This document shows positions 1 through 9,557 of a stretch of 64,000 nt of DNA, in pieces. The DNA comes from Neoalteromonas flava (lineage in GTDB: Bacteria > Pseudomonadota > Gammaproteobacteria > Enterobacterales > Alteromonadaceae). The notes beneath the pieces were generated by a model. The model ran no database searches, had not been told where the DNA came from, and saw only the letters and a program-made list of their open reading frames with translations. Position 1 is the first letter of the stretch; each line of letters opens with the position of its first letter. Location: NCBI RefSeq assembly GCF_002807685.1, contig NZ_PEAX01000001.1, positions 124,001 to 188,000 on the forward strand. Reading direction: 5' to 3'. A program made the translations under genes and the position numbers.

Positions 1-1
1 C

Positions 2-745
2 TCTCAAGTGGATTCTACCGCTGCTCTGTATAATCAGGGCAACGCATTAGCCAAGCTTGGCCGTCTGGAAGAGGCCATTGAGAAATACACCCAAGTGTTA
101 GCAAGAGAGCCAGAGAATCAAGCAGCACAAGAAAACAAAGCACTGCTTGAAGAACTTTTGCAGCAACAAGATCAGCAAAATCAGCAAGAAAGTCCGTCGT
201 CGCAAGAGCAAGATGGACAGGACCAGCAACAACAATCAAATGCCGACAACCAGTCTGGCGGTGATGGCGAGCAGCAAGATGAAGCCAATCAGTCGCAGGG
301 TGATAATTCTCAAGACGCGCAACAACAATCGCAAAGTTCGAGTGAACAACAATCCCAGGAGCCGGAAAATGAGTCTGAGCAAAGCGCTGAGAATTCGTCT
401 TCAAGCGATGCACAGCAGGCGCCTATGCGGGATCAAGAACCAGTGCCTGAGCAGAGTGAGTCGTCAACAGGCGAAACAGACCAGCCACAGCCTGAGAGTT
501 CTACCAGTCCACCAGACGCGCAAGGCGGCGAACAAGATGCAAAGCTTGATCAGCAAGAAACACAAGCAGCCCAGGCCAGAGAAGAAGCGTTAACCGATGA
601 AGAAAAGGAACAATTGCAACGCATGCAGACCTTGTTGCGAAAAATTCCCGATGATCCAGCATTTTTACTGCAACGCAAAATGCAACTCGAAAGTCAGCAG
701 CGGAGGCGTGAGCGCGCGCCACCTAATCAAGCAACTGAGTGGTAG
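2..745 (+). CDS. BatB-like protein with TPR, C-terminal part (5' end outside window)
   Basis: The reading frame is open from the window edge, so the GTG at 8 is probably not the true start. The visible part opens with one tetratricopeptide repeat (an LYNQGNALAKLGRLEEAI-like helix pair, first ~45 residues). A long Gln/Ser/Glu/Asp-rich low-complexity stretch of about 140 residues follows, then a short charged tail. This architecture matches the end of the fused BatB/BatC proteins (membrane von Willebrand A domain plus TPR) that precede batD in Bacteroides-aerotolerance operons; the VWA part would lie left of the window. The batD gene 81 bases downstream supports the call. The exact role of Bat proteins is unsettled; they are linked to MoxR-type AAA ATPases and envelope stress. 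Confidence 0.75.
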   Translation, partial: SQVDSTAALYNQGNALAKLGRLEEAIEKYTQVLAREPENQAAQENKALLEELLQQQDQQNQQESPSSQEQDGQDQQQQSNADNQSGGDGEQQDEANQSQGDNSQDAQQQSQSSSEQQSQEPENESEQSAENSSSSDAQQAPMRDQEPVPEQSESSTGETDQPQPESSTSPPDAQGGEQDAKLDQQETQAAQAREEALTDEEKEQLQRMQTLLRKIPDDPAFLLQRKMQLESQQRRRERAPPNQATEW

Positions 746-826
746 ATCTTATTGTGGTTAAATTGAATTCCTGTGGTTTTGTTTATAAAGCAGCCCCCAA
801 AGATAGTAACAAGGAGTAATTCGGGT

Positions 827-2566
827 ATGTTTCAGCGGTACATAGTTACGCTTTTATCGTTATGCATGAGCTTTTTTGTCACTTTGGCAAATGCAGATGT
901 AACCGGCGTGACCGCGCAAATAGACAAAAATCCAGTAATGCTCGATGAGTCTTTTACACTGAGCATTACCGCTGATGGTGATGTCGACCGCAATGCGTTC
1001 GATGCCTCAGTCTTACTGAATGATTTTGTTGTCGGGCAAACTTCGGTGAGTAGTCAAACCCGAATGGTCAACTTTGAAACCTCACGCTCTACAACGTGGA
1101 ATGTGATTCTATTCCCGCGTGCTGTGGGTAACTACACTATCCCAGCATTGACTGTCGCAGGTGCAACAACCGATCCTATCGAACTCGCAGTAATTCCTGT
1201 TAGTAATAACAATGATCAAGAGATGCGTGATATTTTCGTCACCACCGCGCTCGATAATCAAGAGGTATATATTCATCAACAGCTGATCTACACAGTCAAA
1301 CTGTATTTAGCCAAAGACATTGAGCGCGGCAGCCTGCAAGCCCCTGAACTGGTTGATGCAGACATCCGTCAAATTGGCAAAGATGCGGAATACAGCGAAA
1401 TTGTAAACGGGAAGCGCTATCGAGTCATTGAGCGCACCTTTGCTATTATCCCACAGAAATCAGGCAGTTACAGCATCAATGGTCCAGTATTTCAAGGCGA
1501 AGTAATCGCCAATACGCGACAAAGTTTTGGTTTCTTTAACCGAACACAAACGGTAAACCGTGTAGGCCCTGCTCAAGAACTAACTGTATTGCCTGTGCCG
1601 GACGACATTCAAGGAGTATTTTTACCCAGTGAATTTGTTGATATTAGCGAAGAATGGAGTAGTGATATTGCGGAGTGGACAGTGGGTGAACCTATCACTC
1701 GAACTTTAACGCTCACAGCGGTTGGCTTGACGGACGCGATCTTACCAGAAATCGATGACCGCTACCCGCCGGCAATCAAAACCTATCCGGATCAGGCCAA
1801 CAGTACCAGCGCTGAAAATGCACAAAGTATTGTTGCTCAGCGGGTTGAAAGTATCGCCCTTATCCCTTCAAAGCCTGGCAGTTTTGTGTTGTTACCCGTT
1901 GAAGTTGAATGGTTTAACATCTTGACTAAGCAAATAGAGACAGCGGTTATACCGGCTCGCACCATTCAGGTTAAGGCTGCTGCAAGCAACAGCACAGCTG
2001 CACCGCTCAGTCCCCCCCCCTCTTCAGCTTCCAATACGGTAGAGTCCAGCTTATCTGTTCAACCTGACACACCCAATCAAACCGGGCCCGCACTTTCGTC
2101 CAACCGATATCCACAGCCCATATTTGAATGGCGTTGGAACAACGGCTGGATGTGGACAACAGTATTATTAGTGCTGGTTTCCTGTGGTCTGCTTTGGTCA
2201 CGTTCAAGCGATAAAGTTGCTCAGCCTGTAGCTCATAAAGCTAAGCCATCACAACGTGAAAAAGAATGCTGGCAAGCCTTGCATGGAGCGCTAAAGCAAA
2301 ACAATAAAACATTCATCCGACGCACACTGCATGATTGGTTGGAAGTACTCGCCGGTCGATCATTTACCTCGCTGGCACAAGCGCTAACTTGGATTGACAG
2401 CCGAGAGCTGCAACAATTGGTTGATGAGATGCAACAAGCAGAGTTTGCGCAAAATCCGAAGCGCTGGGATGGGCGCGCGTTGAACCAGCAGCTAAAATCG
2501 TTGCGTCAGTTGAAGTTAACCCAATCCTCGCAAGAGAAACCACTTCCTGGGTTGTATCCGACATAA
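827..2566 (+). CDS. batD: BatD family protein
   Basis: This encodes a 579-residue envelope protein of the BatD (oxygen tolerance) family. I chose ATG 827 because AAGGAG lies at 811-816 and the protein then begins with a clean Sec signal peptide (MFQRYIV, hydrophobic core, cleavage after ANA). An upstream in-frame GTG at 773 would bury that signal. The periplasmic part looks beta-rich and Ig-like, followed by a Pro/Ser-rich linker, one membrane segment near residues 440-460 (WMWTTVLLVLV...) and a cytoplasmic helical tail. It follows the BatB/TPR gene in the same direction and ends in a strong terminator. A run of nine C at 2012-2020 in the Pro/Ser linker is a possible slippage site. Confidence 0.85.
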   Translation: MFQRYIVTLLSLCMSFFVTLANADVTGVTAQIDKNPVMLDESFTLSITADGDVDRNAFDASVLLNDFVVGQTSVSSQTRMVNFETSRSTTWNVILFPRAVGNYTIPALTVAGATTDPIELAVIPVSNNNDQEMRDIFVTTALDNQEVYIHQQLIYTVKLYLAKDIERGSLQAPELVDADIRQIGKDAEYSEIVNGKRYRVIERTFAIIPQKSGSYSINGPVFQGEVIANTRQSFGFFNRTQTVNRVGPAQELTVLPVPDDIQGVFLPSEFVDISEEWSSDIAEWTVGEPITRTLTLTAVGLTDAILPEIDDRYPPAIKTYPDQANSTSAENAQSIVAQRVESIALIPSKPGSFVLLPVEVEWFNILTKQIETAVIPARTIQVKAAASNSTAAPLSPPPSSASNTVESSLSVQPDTPNQTGPALSSNRYPQPIFEWRWNNGWMWTTVLLVLVSCGLLWSRSSDKVAQPVAHKAKPSQREKECWQALHGALKQNNKTFIRRTLHDWLEVLAGRSFTSLAQALTWIDSRELQQLVDEMQQAEFAQNPKRWDGRALNQQLKSLRQLKLTQSSQEKPLPGLYPT

Positions 2567-2612
2567 CGCACAAAACGCCACTTATAAGCCCCCTGATTGG
2601 CAGTTCGACGAC

Positions 2613-2643
2613 GAAAAAAACTCGGATCTACCGAGTTTTTTTG
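2613..2643 (+). terminator. Intrinsic terminator after batD
   Basis: A perfect ACTCGG/CCGAGT stem with a 5-base loop is preceded by an A run and followed by seven T. It closes the bat operon. Confidence 0.9.
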
Positions 2644-2734
2644 TATAGTTACGTTAGTTCTTCGCTGGCAACACCATTAACCGTTGCTAAAAGCGTTAAA
2701 AGATTAAGCGATCATACTATTTGGGAATTTTTTC

Positions 2735-3292
2735 ATGTTCTCGCGAAATAAAAAGAAAGCGTCTGCGGTCTCTATAGACATGATAAATAAACAGCAGCGT
2801 TATGAAGCTCTAGTCAACGCGACCCACGCCGACGTGTATCGCTATGCCTACTGGCTCATCAGAGATAAAGCGATTGCCGAAGACGTCGTGCAAGAGACGT
2901 ATTTGCGCGCGTGGAAATCACTTGACTCGTTACAGGACCCCAAAGCGGCAAAGTCATGGTTAATCACTATTCTACGCCGTGAAAACGCGCGGCGTTTTGA
3001 ACGCAAGCAATTTGACTTGGTCGACATCGATGATGTTGCTGTTGAAGACGAAAGTATTGGTAATGAAACGGAACTAGAACACGCCGAATTACGGAAATTG
3101 ATGGCAAATTTAAGTGAAGAGTACCGCGAACCACTGATGTTACAAATATTATTTGGATACAGTGGGGAAGAAATTGCCGAACAGTTAGGCCTAAATAAAA
3201 ATACCGTGATGACGCGATTATTTAGAGCCCGAAACCAGTTAAAAGAGGCATTAGCAGATAGTCATGAAACAAGAGGTCACGCCCATGGATGA
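2735..3292 (+). CDS. ECF-type RNA polymerase sigma factor
   Basis: This is a 185-residue sigma-70 family protein of extracytoplasmic-function type. Region 2 spans about residues 22-90 and includes YRYAYWL and the AEDVVQETYLRAW core-binding motif. Region 4 spans about 120-172, with the helix-turn-helix GEEIAEQLGLNKNTVMTRLFRAR. Regions 1 and 3 are absent, as expected. The ribosome-binding site before ATG 2735 is weak, and ATG 2780 is an alternative that removes 15 non-conserved residues. The stop overlaps the next gene by 8 bases, the usual sigma/anti-sigma layout, so the two are probably translationally coupled. The regulon is unknown. Confidence 0.9.
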   Translation: MFSRNKKKASAVSIDMINKQQRYEALVNATHADVYRYAYWLIRDKAIAEDVVQETYLRAWKSLDSLQDPKAAKSWLITILRRENARRFERKQFDLVDIDDVAVEDESIGNETELEHAELRKLMANLSEEYREPLMLQILFGYSGEEIAEQLGLNKNTVMTRLFRARNQLKEALADSHETRGHAHG

Positions 3293-3992
3293 TTTAGCAT
3301 TCAGAAGAGCAGTATATGCTGACCCGAATACTAAAGATCCCGAGATCATAGCGGCAGCAAATGCAGATCCTGCCAAAAAGGCATTGTTAAATGAATTAAA
3401 GGCTCTCGATAAACAACTTGCGAGCGCCAGTAAAATTCCAGTGCCTGATGATTTGGCGCACAAATTAATTTGGCAAGGCACGATTACTGATTTTGCCCGC
3501 CATAAAAAACGCTCGCGAATTTATCTGAGCATAGCGGCTTCGGTGGCATTCGTGGTTGGTTTGAGTTTTACCTTGTGGCAACAACATGCGACGGTGAATA
3601 TCAGTAGTGAAGCTCTTGCTCATATGTATTACACCGATATGCAAGAGGCACCACGCGCCAGCGCAGTATCTCTGGATATCGTGAATGACCGGTTAGCCGG
3701 TTATGGAGCTTCATTAGCAAGTGAAATTGGGGTGATCAAGTCGGCCAATTATTGTCGCTTGGATTCGGTAAAGTCGCTGCATCTTATTTTAGAAACCGCC
3801 AGTGGATTAGTGTCAGTGTTTGTTCTCCCTGATGATCGTAAAATGGATGTGTTATCCACTTTTTCAGATACGCAGTATGCGGGCGAAACCCTCAAACCGG
3901 AGCGCGCAAACGTATTGGTTGTCGGTGATAAAGGACAAGATTTAACTCCGATTAAACAAGAAGTGGAACAAAAGCTATTGTTTTCCGCATAG
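3285..3992 (+). CDS. DUF3379 protein, probable membrane anti-sigma factor
   Basis: The protein has 235 residues. ATG 3285 is preferred over ATG 3264 because AAGAGG at 3271-3276 is correctly spaced for it. An N-terminal cytoplasmic part of about 78 residues contains an AVYADP/AAANADP-like motif. One membrane helix follows at about residues 80-98 and then a periplasmic domain. The DUF3379 family lies beside ECF sigma factors in Alteromonadales, and the 8-base overlap with the sigma gene fits an anti-sigma role. No ZAS-type zinc-binding HxxxCxxC motif is visible, so the mode of sigma binding is inferred only from topology and context. Confidence 0.75.
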   Translation: MDDLAFRRAVYADPNTKDPEIIAAANADPAKKALLNELKALDKQLASASKIPVPDDLAHKLIWQGTITDFARHKKRSRIYLSIAASVAFVVGLSFTLWQQHATVNISSEALAHMYYTDMQEAPRASAVSLDIVNDRLAGYGASLASEIGVIKSANYCRLDSVKSLHLILETASGLVSVFVLPDDRKMDVLSTFSDTQYAGETLKPERANVLVVGDKGQDLTPIKQEVEQKLLFSA

Positions 3993-4072
3993 GTTGCTGC
4001 GCGATGGGCGCACCTACTGTGCATTTCAGCAAGCCTGCACTAAATTCCCTCACAACCAGTGATAGGGTTTAT

Positions 4073-4094
4073 CGAGAGCGAACACTCGCTCTCG
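4073..4094. other. Perfect 9-bp inverted repeat downstream of the anti-sigma gene
   Basis: CGAGAGCGA, a 4-base loop and TCGCTCTCG form a strong hairpin between the anti-sigma gene and putP. No T run follows, so it is either a non-canonical terminator or RNA-end stabiliser, or a protein-binding site in the putP upstream region. Confidence 0.5.
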
Positions 4095-4200
4095 AATGCT
4101 TGTTCGATACATGCAAATAACTGCTTTTTCTCCGCGTTGTACTCTCACATACAAATTCCTGCTATGCTGGTATTCCATTAATAACAATAATTAAAAAACT

Positions 4201-5709
4201 ATGGAAACCGGTACCTTAATATCTTTGGCTGTGTATTTTCTCGTTATGCTTGGGATTGGTCTTTGGGCCTATCGCAAAAATGAAGTCAGTGTTGAAGGCT
4301 ACATGCTCGGGGGCCGCCAATTAAGCCCATCGGTTACTGCATTGTCTGCCGGTGCATCCGATATGAGTGGCTGGATGCTGATGGGCTTGCCAGGCGCAAT
4401 GTTTGTATCTGGGCTATCCGCGAGTTGGATCGCCATCGGTTTAAGTATTGGTGCATTGTTTAATTATCTGCTGGTTGCGCCCCGTTTACGTGTGTTTACT
4501 GAAGTCGCGCGGAACTCTATTACGTTGCCTGATTTTTTTGAAAATCGCTTTAACGACCAATCTAGAATCTTACGCGTAGTCGCCGCAGTCGTTATCGTTA
4601 TCTTTTTCACCCTCTATACCTCTTCGGGTTTAGTCGCTGGAGGGAAGTTATTCGAGTCTTCTTTTGGTTTTGATTACCAAATGGGCATTTTCATTACTGC
4701 CGGTGTTGTCGTCTTGTACACCCTCTTCGGTGGCTTTATGGCAGTGAGTGTTACTGACTTTGTGCAAGGGTGCATAATGTTCGTGGCTTTGGTCATGGTT
4801 CCCACTGTCGTCATGTTTGAACTCGGCGGCATTGGACCGACATTAGATGCGATTGCCGCATTTTCTCCGCACGCTTTAACCTTATGGACCGATATGGCAT
4901 CTGGAACAACGCTATCGTTCCTCGGGGTCATTTCTTTGATGTCATGGGGCTTAGGTTATTTTGGTCAGCCGCATATTATCGTGCGTTTTATGGCCATTCG
5001 TTCGGTTCAAGATATCCCGGCAGCACGCAACATAGGCATGAGCTGGATGATTGTCTCTCTGGTTGGGGCGCTTTCAACTGGTTTACTTGGCGCCGTATGG
5101 CTACAAGCACAACAAATCCCATTAGCCGATCCTGAAACGGTATTTATTCTGCTGGGGCAGCTGCTCTTTCATCCTTTGCTAGGAGGTTTCTTACTTGCCG
5201 CCATTTTAGCAGCGATCATGAGCACGATTTCATCACAATTATTAGTCACCTCTAGCTCTCTTGCGAATGACCTCTATGCGTCTTTGGCCAATAAAAATGC
5301 CTCACAAGCACATCTTGTTTTCGCTGGTCGGTTAGCCGTTGTCGCAGTCGCCTTGGTTGCGATCGTGCTAGCGTTCGACCGTAGCTCTTCAATTCTCTCC
5401 TTGGTGAGCAACGCATGGGCAGGCTTTGGTGCTGCTTTCGGCCCTCTGGTTTTACTCTCCCTGTTCAGTAAGTCAATGTCTCGCGCTGCAGCCATTGGCG
5501 GCATGATCAGTGGGGCCGCTACAGTACTTATTTGGATTTACGCCCCGCTGAGCTTGAATGGTCAACCATTAAGTAGTGTCATCTATGAAATTGTACCGGG
5601 CTTTATTGTTAGTACGTTAACTATTCTACTGATCAATAAACTTAAGCCGTGCCAGGATCCGCAGGTACAGCAGTTTTTTACCGAATTTGAGTTATCAATA
5701 AAGAAATAG
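4201..5709 (+). CDS. putP: Sodium:solute symporter, PutP (Na+/proline) type
   Basis: This 502-residue polytopic inner-membrane protein belongs to the sodium:solute symporter (SSS) family. About 13 hydrophobic helices can be traced. Landmarks include EGYMLGGRQLSP after helix 1, SAGASDMSGWMLMGLPGA in helix 2 and FGQPHIIVRFMA in the middle, all typical of PutP proteins that take up L-proline with Na+. Length matches E. coli PutP. There is no putA beside it, and no strong ribosome-binding site precedes ATG 4201. The gene stands alone between two hairpins. Substrate assignment rests on family resemblance. Confidence 0.85.
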   Translation: METGTLISLAVYFLVMLGIGLWAYRKNEVSVEGYMLGGRQLSPSVTALSAGASDMSGWMLMGLPGAMFVSGLSASWIAIGLSIGALFNYLLVAPRLRVFTEVARNSITLPDFFENRFNDQSRILRVVAAVVIVIFFTLYTSSGLVAGGKLFESSFGFDYQMGIFITAGVVVLYTLFGGFMAVSVTDFVQGCIMFVALVMVPTVVMFELGGIGPTLDAIAAFSPHALTLWTDMASGTTLSFLGVISLMSWGLGYFGQPHIIVRFMAIRSVQDIPAARNIGMSWMIVSLVGALSTGLLGAVWLQAQQIPLADPETVFILLGQLLFHPLLGGFLLAAILAAIMSTISSQLLVTSSSLANDLYASLANKNASQAHLVFAGRLAVVAVALVAIVLAFDRSSSILSLVSNAWAGFGAAFGPLVLLSLFSKSMSRAAAIGGMISGAATVLIWIYAPLSLNGQPLSSVIYEIVPGFIVSTLTILLINKLKPCQDPQVQQFFTEFELSIKK

Positions 5710-5741
5710 GTAGAGAAAAAAGTTATTAGCAAGCTCATCAT

Positions 5742-5764
5742 TTCGGCACAACCTGTGTGCCGAA
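5742..5764 (+). terminator. Possible terminator hairpin after putP
   Basis: TTCGGCACA and TGTGCCGAA form a perfect 9-bp stem with a 5-base loop, 32 bases after the putP stop. The T tail is poor, so termination may be inefficient or factor-dependent. Confidence 0.5.
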
Positions 5765-5772
5765 TATGGTAA

Positions 5773-5790
5773 AGTTCTATACATAGAACT
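5773..5790. promoter_or_regulatory. Palindromic operator candidate upstream of cysD
   Basis: AGTTCTAT and ATAGAACT are perfect inverted 8-mers separated by two bases. They lie 35 bases before the chosen cysD start, between it and the upstream hairpin. The position suits a dimeric regulator of the sulfate operon. It does not look like the enterobacterial CysB site, and the regulator is unknown. Confidence 0.45.
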
Positions 5791-5824
5791 ACTGGCTATA
5801 TAGCAAATGGAGATCCGTCAGAGT

Positions 5825-6739
5825 ATGACCGCTACAATCCCGAGCTTAACCCACTTAAAAGAACTAGAAGCTGAAAGCATACATATTTTCCGTGAGGTTG
5901 CGGCTGAATTTGATAACCCTGTTATGCTCTATTCAGTTGGAAAAGACTCTTCTGTTCTGCTGCATCTCGCCAGAAAGGCCTTTGCCCCAGGTAAAATTCC
6001 GTTCCCTTTGTTGCATGTTGATACCACGTGGAAATTTCGTGAAATGATCGAGTTTCGCGATCACATGGCCAAGAAATACGACCTCAACTTGTTGGTTCAC
6101 ACTAACCCCGATGGAATAGCGCAAAACATCAACCCATTTGATCACGGCAGTGCGAAGCATACGGATATCATGAAGACCGTCGCCCTTAAGCAAGCGCTGG
6201 ATAAATATAAATTTGATGCTGCATTTGGTGGCGCCCGCCGCGATGAGGAAAAATCTCGCGCCAAAGAACGGGTATATTCTTTCCGTGATGAAAATCACCG
6301 CTGGGATCCGAAAAATCAGCGTCCTGAATTATGGAATATCTACAATAGCCAAATCAATAAAGGTGAAAGTATCCGTGTTTTCCCAATGTCCAACTGGACC
6401 GAGTTGGATATTTGGCAATATATATACCTTGAGAACATTGAGATCCCCTCTTTGTATTTATCTAAACCTCGCCCCGTAGTTGAGCGCGATGGCGTCTTGA
6501 TTATGGTAGACGATGATCGTATGCCACTGCGCGAGGGTGAAACGCCGGAAATGAAGTCGGTACGCTTTCGTACCCTCGGTTGCTATCCTTTGACCGGCGC
6601 AGTTGAATCTGAAGCGAGCACGTTGCCGGAAGTGATTCAAGAAATGCTGTTAACTAAAACATCTGAGCGCCAAGGCCGGATTATTGATCACGATTCCTCG
6701 GGTTCAATGGAGAAGAAGAAAATGGAGGGCTACTTCTAA
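5825..6739 (+). CDS. cysD: Sulfate adenylyltransferase subunit 2 (small subunit)
   Basis: CysD, the catalytic subunit of ATP sulfurylase, makes adenosine 5'-phosphosulfate (APS) from ATP and sulfate together with the GTPase CysN. It belongs to the PAPS-reductase/N-type PP-loop family, with SVGKDSS at residues 37-43. ATG 5825 gives 304 residues and an N-terminus matching E. coli CysD ([14 protein letters not shown]). GGAG lies 12 bases before it, whereas ATG 5807 has no ribosome-binding site. It is the first gene of cysD-cysC-cysQ-cysN-transporter, and its stop overlaps cysC as TAATG. Confidence 0.95.
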   Translation: MTATIPSLTHLKELEAESIHIFREVAAEFDNPVMLYSVGKDSSVLLHLARKAFAPGKIPFPLLHVDTTWKFREMIEFRDHMAKKYDLNLLVHTNPDGIAQNINPFDHGSAKHTDIMKTVALKQALDKYKFDAAFGGARRDEEKSRAKERVYSFRDENHRWDPKNQRPELWNIYNSQINKGESIRVFPMSNWTELDIWQYIYLENIEIPSLYLSKPRPVVERDGVLIMVDDDRMPLREGETPEMKSVRFRTLGCYPLTGAVESEASTLPEVIQEMLLTKTSERQGRIIDHDSSGSMEKKKMEGYF

Positions 6740-7332
6740 TGGCTACTAACATTGTTTGGCACCAACACGAAATGAATAAACAGCGACGCGCTGAAGCCCT
6801 TGCCCAAAAGCCAAGAGTACTTTGGTTTACCGGGCTTAGTGGCTCTGGCAAGTCAACATTAGCAAACTTGTTGGAACAAAAGTTAACGGCTCAAAACAAA
6901 CATACCTATTTACTTGATGGCGATAACATCCGCCATGGCTTGTGTGGAGACTTAGGCTTTAGTGCGCAAGATCGCGTGGAAAATATTCGCCGTATCAGTG
7001 AAGTCAGTAAGCTGTTTGTAGATGCCGGATTAATTGTAATCACTGCGTTTATTTCCCCTTTCCGCGCAGATCGCGATTTTTGTCGCAAGTTGTTGGCTCA
7101 AAACGAATTTATCGAAGTATTTGTGGATACACCACTCGCAGTATGTGAACAGCGCGACCCCAAAGGGTTATATAAAAAAGCGCGTAGTGGCGACATTAAA
7201 GACTTTACCGGTATCGATGCTGATTATGAAGCACCGCATAACCCAGAGATCCACCTCAATTATTTAGATGAATCTGCCGAGCAAACGGTTGAACGCCTCT
7301 ATGCCGCGTTAGTTGAAAAAGGATTGTTGTAA
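6739..7332 (+). CDS. cysC: Adenylylsulfate (APS) kinase
   Basis: CysC phosphorylates APS to 3'-phosphoadenosine 5'-phosphosulfate (PAPS). The 197-residue protein carries the P-loop GLSGSGKST at residues 32-40 and the family motifs [16 protein letters not shown] and [14 protein letters not shown]. Start and the preceding cysD stop share one base (TAATG), and its own stop overlaps cysQ the same way, so translation is probably coupled along the operon. Here CysC is separate from CysN, not fused as NodQ/CysNC, and lies upstream of cysN rather than after it. Confidence 0.95.
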   Translation: MATNIVWHQHEMNKQRRAEALAQKPRVLWFTGLSGSGKSTLANLLEQKLTAQNKHTYLLDGDNIRHGLCGDLGFSAQDRVENIRRISEVSKLFVDAGLIVITAFISPFRADRDFCRKLLAQNEFIEVFVDTPLAVCEQRDPKGLYKKARSGDIKDFTGIDADYEAPHNPEIHLNYLDESAEQTVERLYAALVEKGLL

Positions 7333-8129
7333 TGACGCAAAGCGAACTGATGGAACAGGTACTAGCCATCGCTAAACAAGCCGGTGACAAGATTATGCAA
7401 ATCTATGCGCGCGACTTTGCGGTGATGGAAAAAAGTGATGAAAGCCCACTTACCGAAGCCGATCTGGCTGCGCACAATACGATTTGTGCAGGTTTAGCCA
7501 AGCTTTCTGATTTACCCATCCTTTCTGAAGAGTCCGCAGACATTGCATGGACGGAACGGCAAAACTGGACACGTTATTGGCTCGTTGATCCGTTAGATGG
7601 GACCAAAGAATTTATCAAGAAAAATGGTGAATTTACCGTCAACATCGCGCTGATTGACAATGGCGTGCCAGTAATGGGTGTTGTTTATGCTCCCGCCTTA
7701 GAGCAAGCATTTTTGGGGAGTCACGGTGAAGGCGCTTGGCGTGAACGAAATGGCTCACGCGAACCGGTAAAAGCCCTGCCGCATAAATCGGGTGACGCCT
7801 GGAAAGTAGTTGGTAGTCGCTCGCATCAAAGTCCAGAAATTCAAGCGTTGTTGAGTGCTCTACCCGGCGAAACCGAGTTAGTTGCTATGGGCAGTTCGTT
7901 GAAACTTTGCCTTGTCGCTTGCAATGAGGCGCATCTGTATCCGCGCATTGGTCCTACATCTGAATGGGACACTGCGGCCGCACACGCATTCGTTTTAGCG
8001 GCGGGAGGCTCAGTTACCGTACTAAGTACGGAAACGCCTGCTGAAGATGTCCTTGCAGATAATCGTCCTGAGCTTAAATACAATCAAAAAGAATCGTTAC
8101 TCAACCCCTATTTTTTAGTGAGCTGTTAA
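7332..8129 (+). CDS. cysQ: 3'(2'),5'-bisphosphate nucleotidase
   Basis: CysQ removes the 3'-phosphate from PAP (and PAPS), clearing the inhibitory by-product of PAPS reduction and sulfotransfer. It is an inositol-monophosphatase-fold, Mg-dependent and Li-sensitive family. Visible metal-binding motifs are the acidic pair at residues 66-67, DPLDGT at 86-91 and a C-terminal WDTAAAHAF. Length is 265 residues against about 246 in E. coli. It lies inside the sulfate-activation operon with one-base overlap to cysC and a 2-base gap to cysN, tying PAP removal to PAPS production. Confidence 0.93.
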   Translation: MTQSELMEQVLAIAKQAGDKIMQIYARDFAVMEKSDESPLTEADLAAHNTICAGLAKLSDLPILSEESADIAWTERQNWTRYWLVDPLDGTKEFIKKNGEFTVNIALIDNGVPVMGVVYAPALEQAFLGSHGEGAWRERNGSREPVKALPHKSGDAWKVVGSRSHQSPEIQALLSALPGETELVAMGSSLKLCLVACNEAHLYPRIGPTSEWDTAAAHAFVLAAGGSVTVLSTETPAEDVLADNRPELKYNQKESLLNPYFLVSC

Positions 8130-8131
8130 TC

Positions 8132-9544
8132 ATGAATAGCGAAAGTGAATTATTAAAGTCTGATATTCTTGAATATCTGCAACAACATGAACGCAAGAAC
8201 CTACTCCGCCTATTAACCTGCGGTAGCGTTGATGATGGCAAAAGTACGCTGATTGGTCGATTACTGCATGATTCTAAGATGATCTATGAAGATCAACTGG
8301 CTGCGATTACGCAAGACAGTAAAAAAGTCGGTACCACCGGCGAGAAAGTCGATCTCGCCTTATTGGTTGACGGCTTGCAGTCTGAGCGCGAACAAGGGAT
8401 CACCATCGACGTAGCGTATCGTTACTTCTCTACCGACAAGCGTAAATTTATTATTGCCGATACCCCGGGGCACGAACAGTACACCCGCAACATGGTAACC
8501 GGTGCATCTACCTGTGATTTGGCGATTATCTTGGTCGATGCCCGTGGTGGAGTGAAAACGCAAACTCGCCGCCATTCATTTTTAGTCTCTCTACTCGGAA
8601 TTAAACACGTAGTTGTCGCAATAAATAAAATGGACCTGATGGACTACAGCGAGTCAGTGTTCAATTCAATCAAGCAAGACTACCTAGAGTTTGCCAAAGC
8701 GTTAGATATTCCCGATATTCAATTTGTACCAATATCGGCGCTTGAAGGCGACAATGTCGTCAATAAGAGTGACAACACACCTTGGTATGCGGGCGAGACG
8801 CTCATGAATACGTTGGAGACCATTGAGATAGGTGAAGACGCCAATCTCGAAGATTTCCGCTTTCCAGTGCAGTATGTTAATCGCCCAAATCTCAATTTCC
8901 GTGGATTTGCTGGCACTATCGTATCCGGTGAAATAAAGCCCGGTGATGCAGTTACAACATTACCCTCAGGTAAATCCTCTACTATAGCTTCAATTGAAAC
9001 CTTTGAAGGGCAGCTGGAACACGCGTATACGCCGCAGGCCGTAACCCTTACGCTGACCGATGAAATTGATATTTCGCGGGGTGATATGATTGTGAAATCA
9101 GACAACCTGCCGCTGCACGCCAATCGGCTAAAAACCCATCTGGTCTGGATGTCAGATGAGCCGCTAATGCCGAATAAGCAATATAGCTTTAAGTTTGCAA
9201 CTAAGATGGTCACCGGCAGTGTTTCAGCCATTGATTATCAGATTGATGTAAACACGATGGAGCATAGTGAAGCGGTGCATTTAAATCTCAATGAAATTGC
9301 AGTTGTTGATATTAAACTCACGCAACCTGTGGCCTGTGACCCTTATACCCGCAATCGTCAAACCGGTGCGTTTATTGTCATCGACCGTTTGACTAATGGG
9401 ACTGTTGGCGCAGGAATGATCATTGAAGAAAGCCAAGCCAACACCACAAGCGAGCACAATTACTCTGAATTTGAACTTGAATTCAATGCGTTAGTGCGTA
9501 AACATTTCCCACATTGGAATGCAATTGACATAAGTCAGGGCTAA
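8132..9544 (+). CDS. cysN: Sulfate adenylyltransferase subunit 1 (GTPase)
   Basis: CysN is the EF-Tu-like GTPase that drives APS synthesis by CysD. The 470-residue protein shows G1 GSVDDGKST at residues 31-39, G3 DTPGHEQY, G4 NKMD and a following SAL G5 motif. Beta-barrel domains 2 and 3 follow. There is no C-terminal APS-kinase fusion, consistent with the separate cysC upstream. It lies 2 bases after cysQ and 13 bases before the transporter gene. Confidence 0.95.
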   Translation: MNSESELLKSDILEYLQQHERKNLLRLLTCGSVDDGKSTLIGRLLHDSKMIYEDQLAAITQDSKKVGTTGEKVDLALLVDGLQSEREQGITIDVAYRYFSTDKRKFIIADTPGHEQYTRNMVTGASTCDLAIILVDARGGVKTQTRRHSFLVSLLGIKHVVVAINKMDLMDYSESVFNSIKQDYLEFAKALDIPDIQFVPISALEGDNVVNKSDNTPWYAGETLMNTLETIEIGEDANLEDFRFPVQYVNRPNLNFRGFAGTIVSGEIKPGDAVTTLPSGKSSTIASIETFEGQLEHAYTPQAVTLTLTDEIDISRGDMIVKSDNLPLHANRLKTHLVWMSDEPLMPNKQYSFKFATKMVTGSVSAIDYQIDVNTMEHSEAVHLNLNEIAVVDIKLTQPVACDPYTRNRQTGAFIVIDRLTNGTVGAGMIIEESQANTTSEHNYSEFELEFNALVRKHFPHWNAIDISQG

Positions 9545-9557
9545 CGCAGAGATATTC

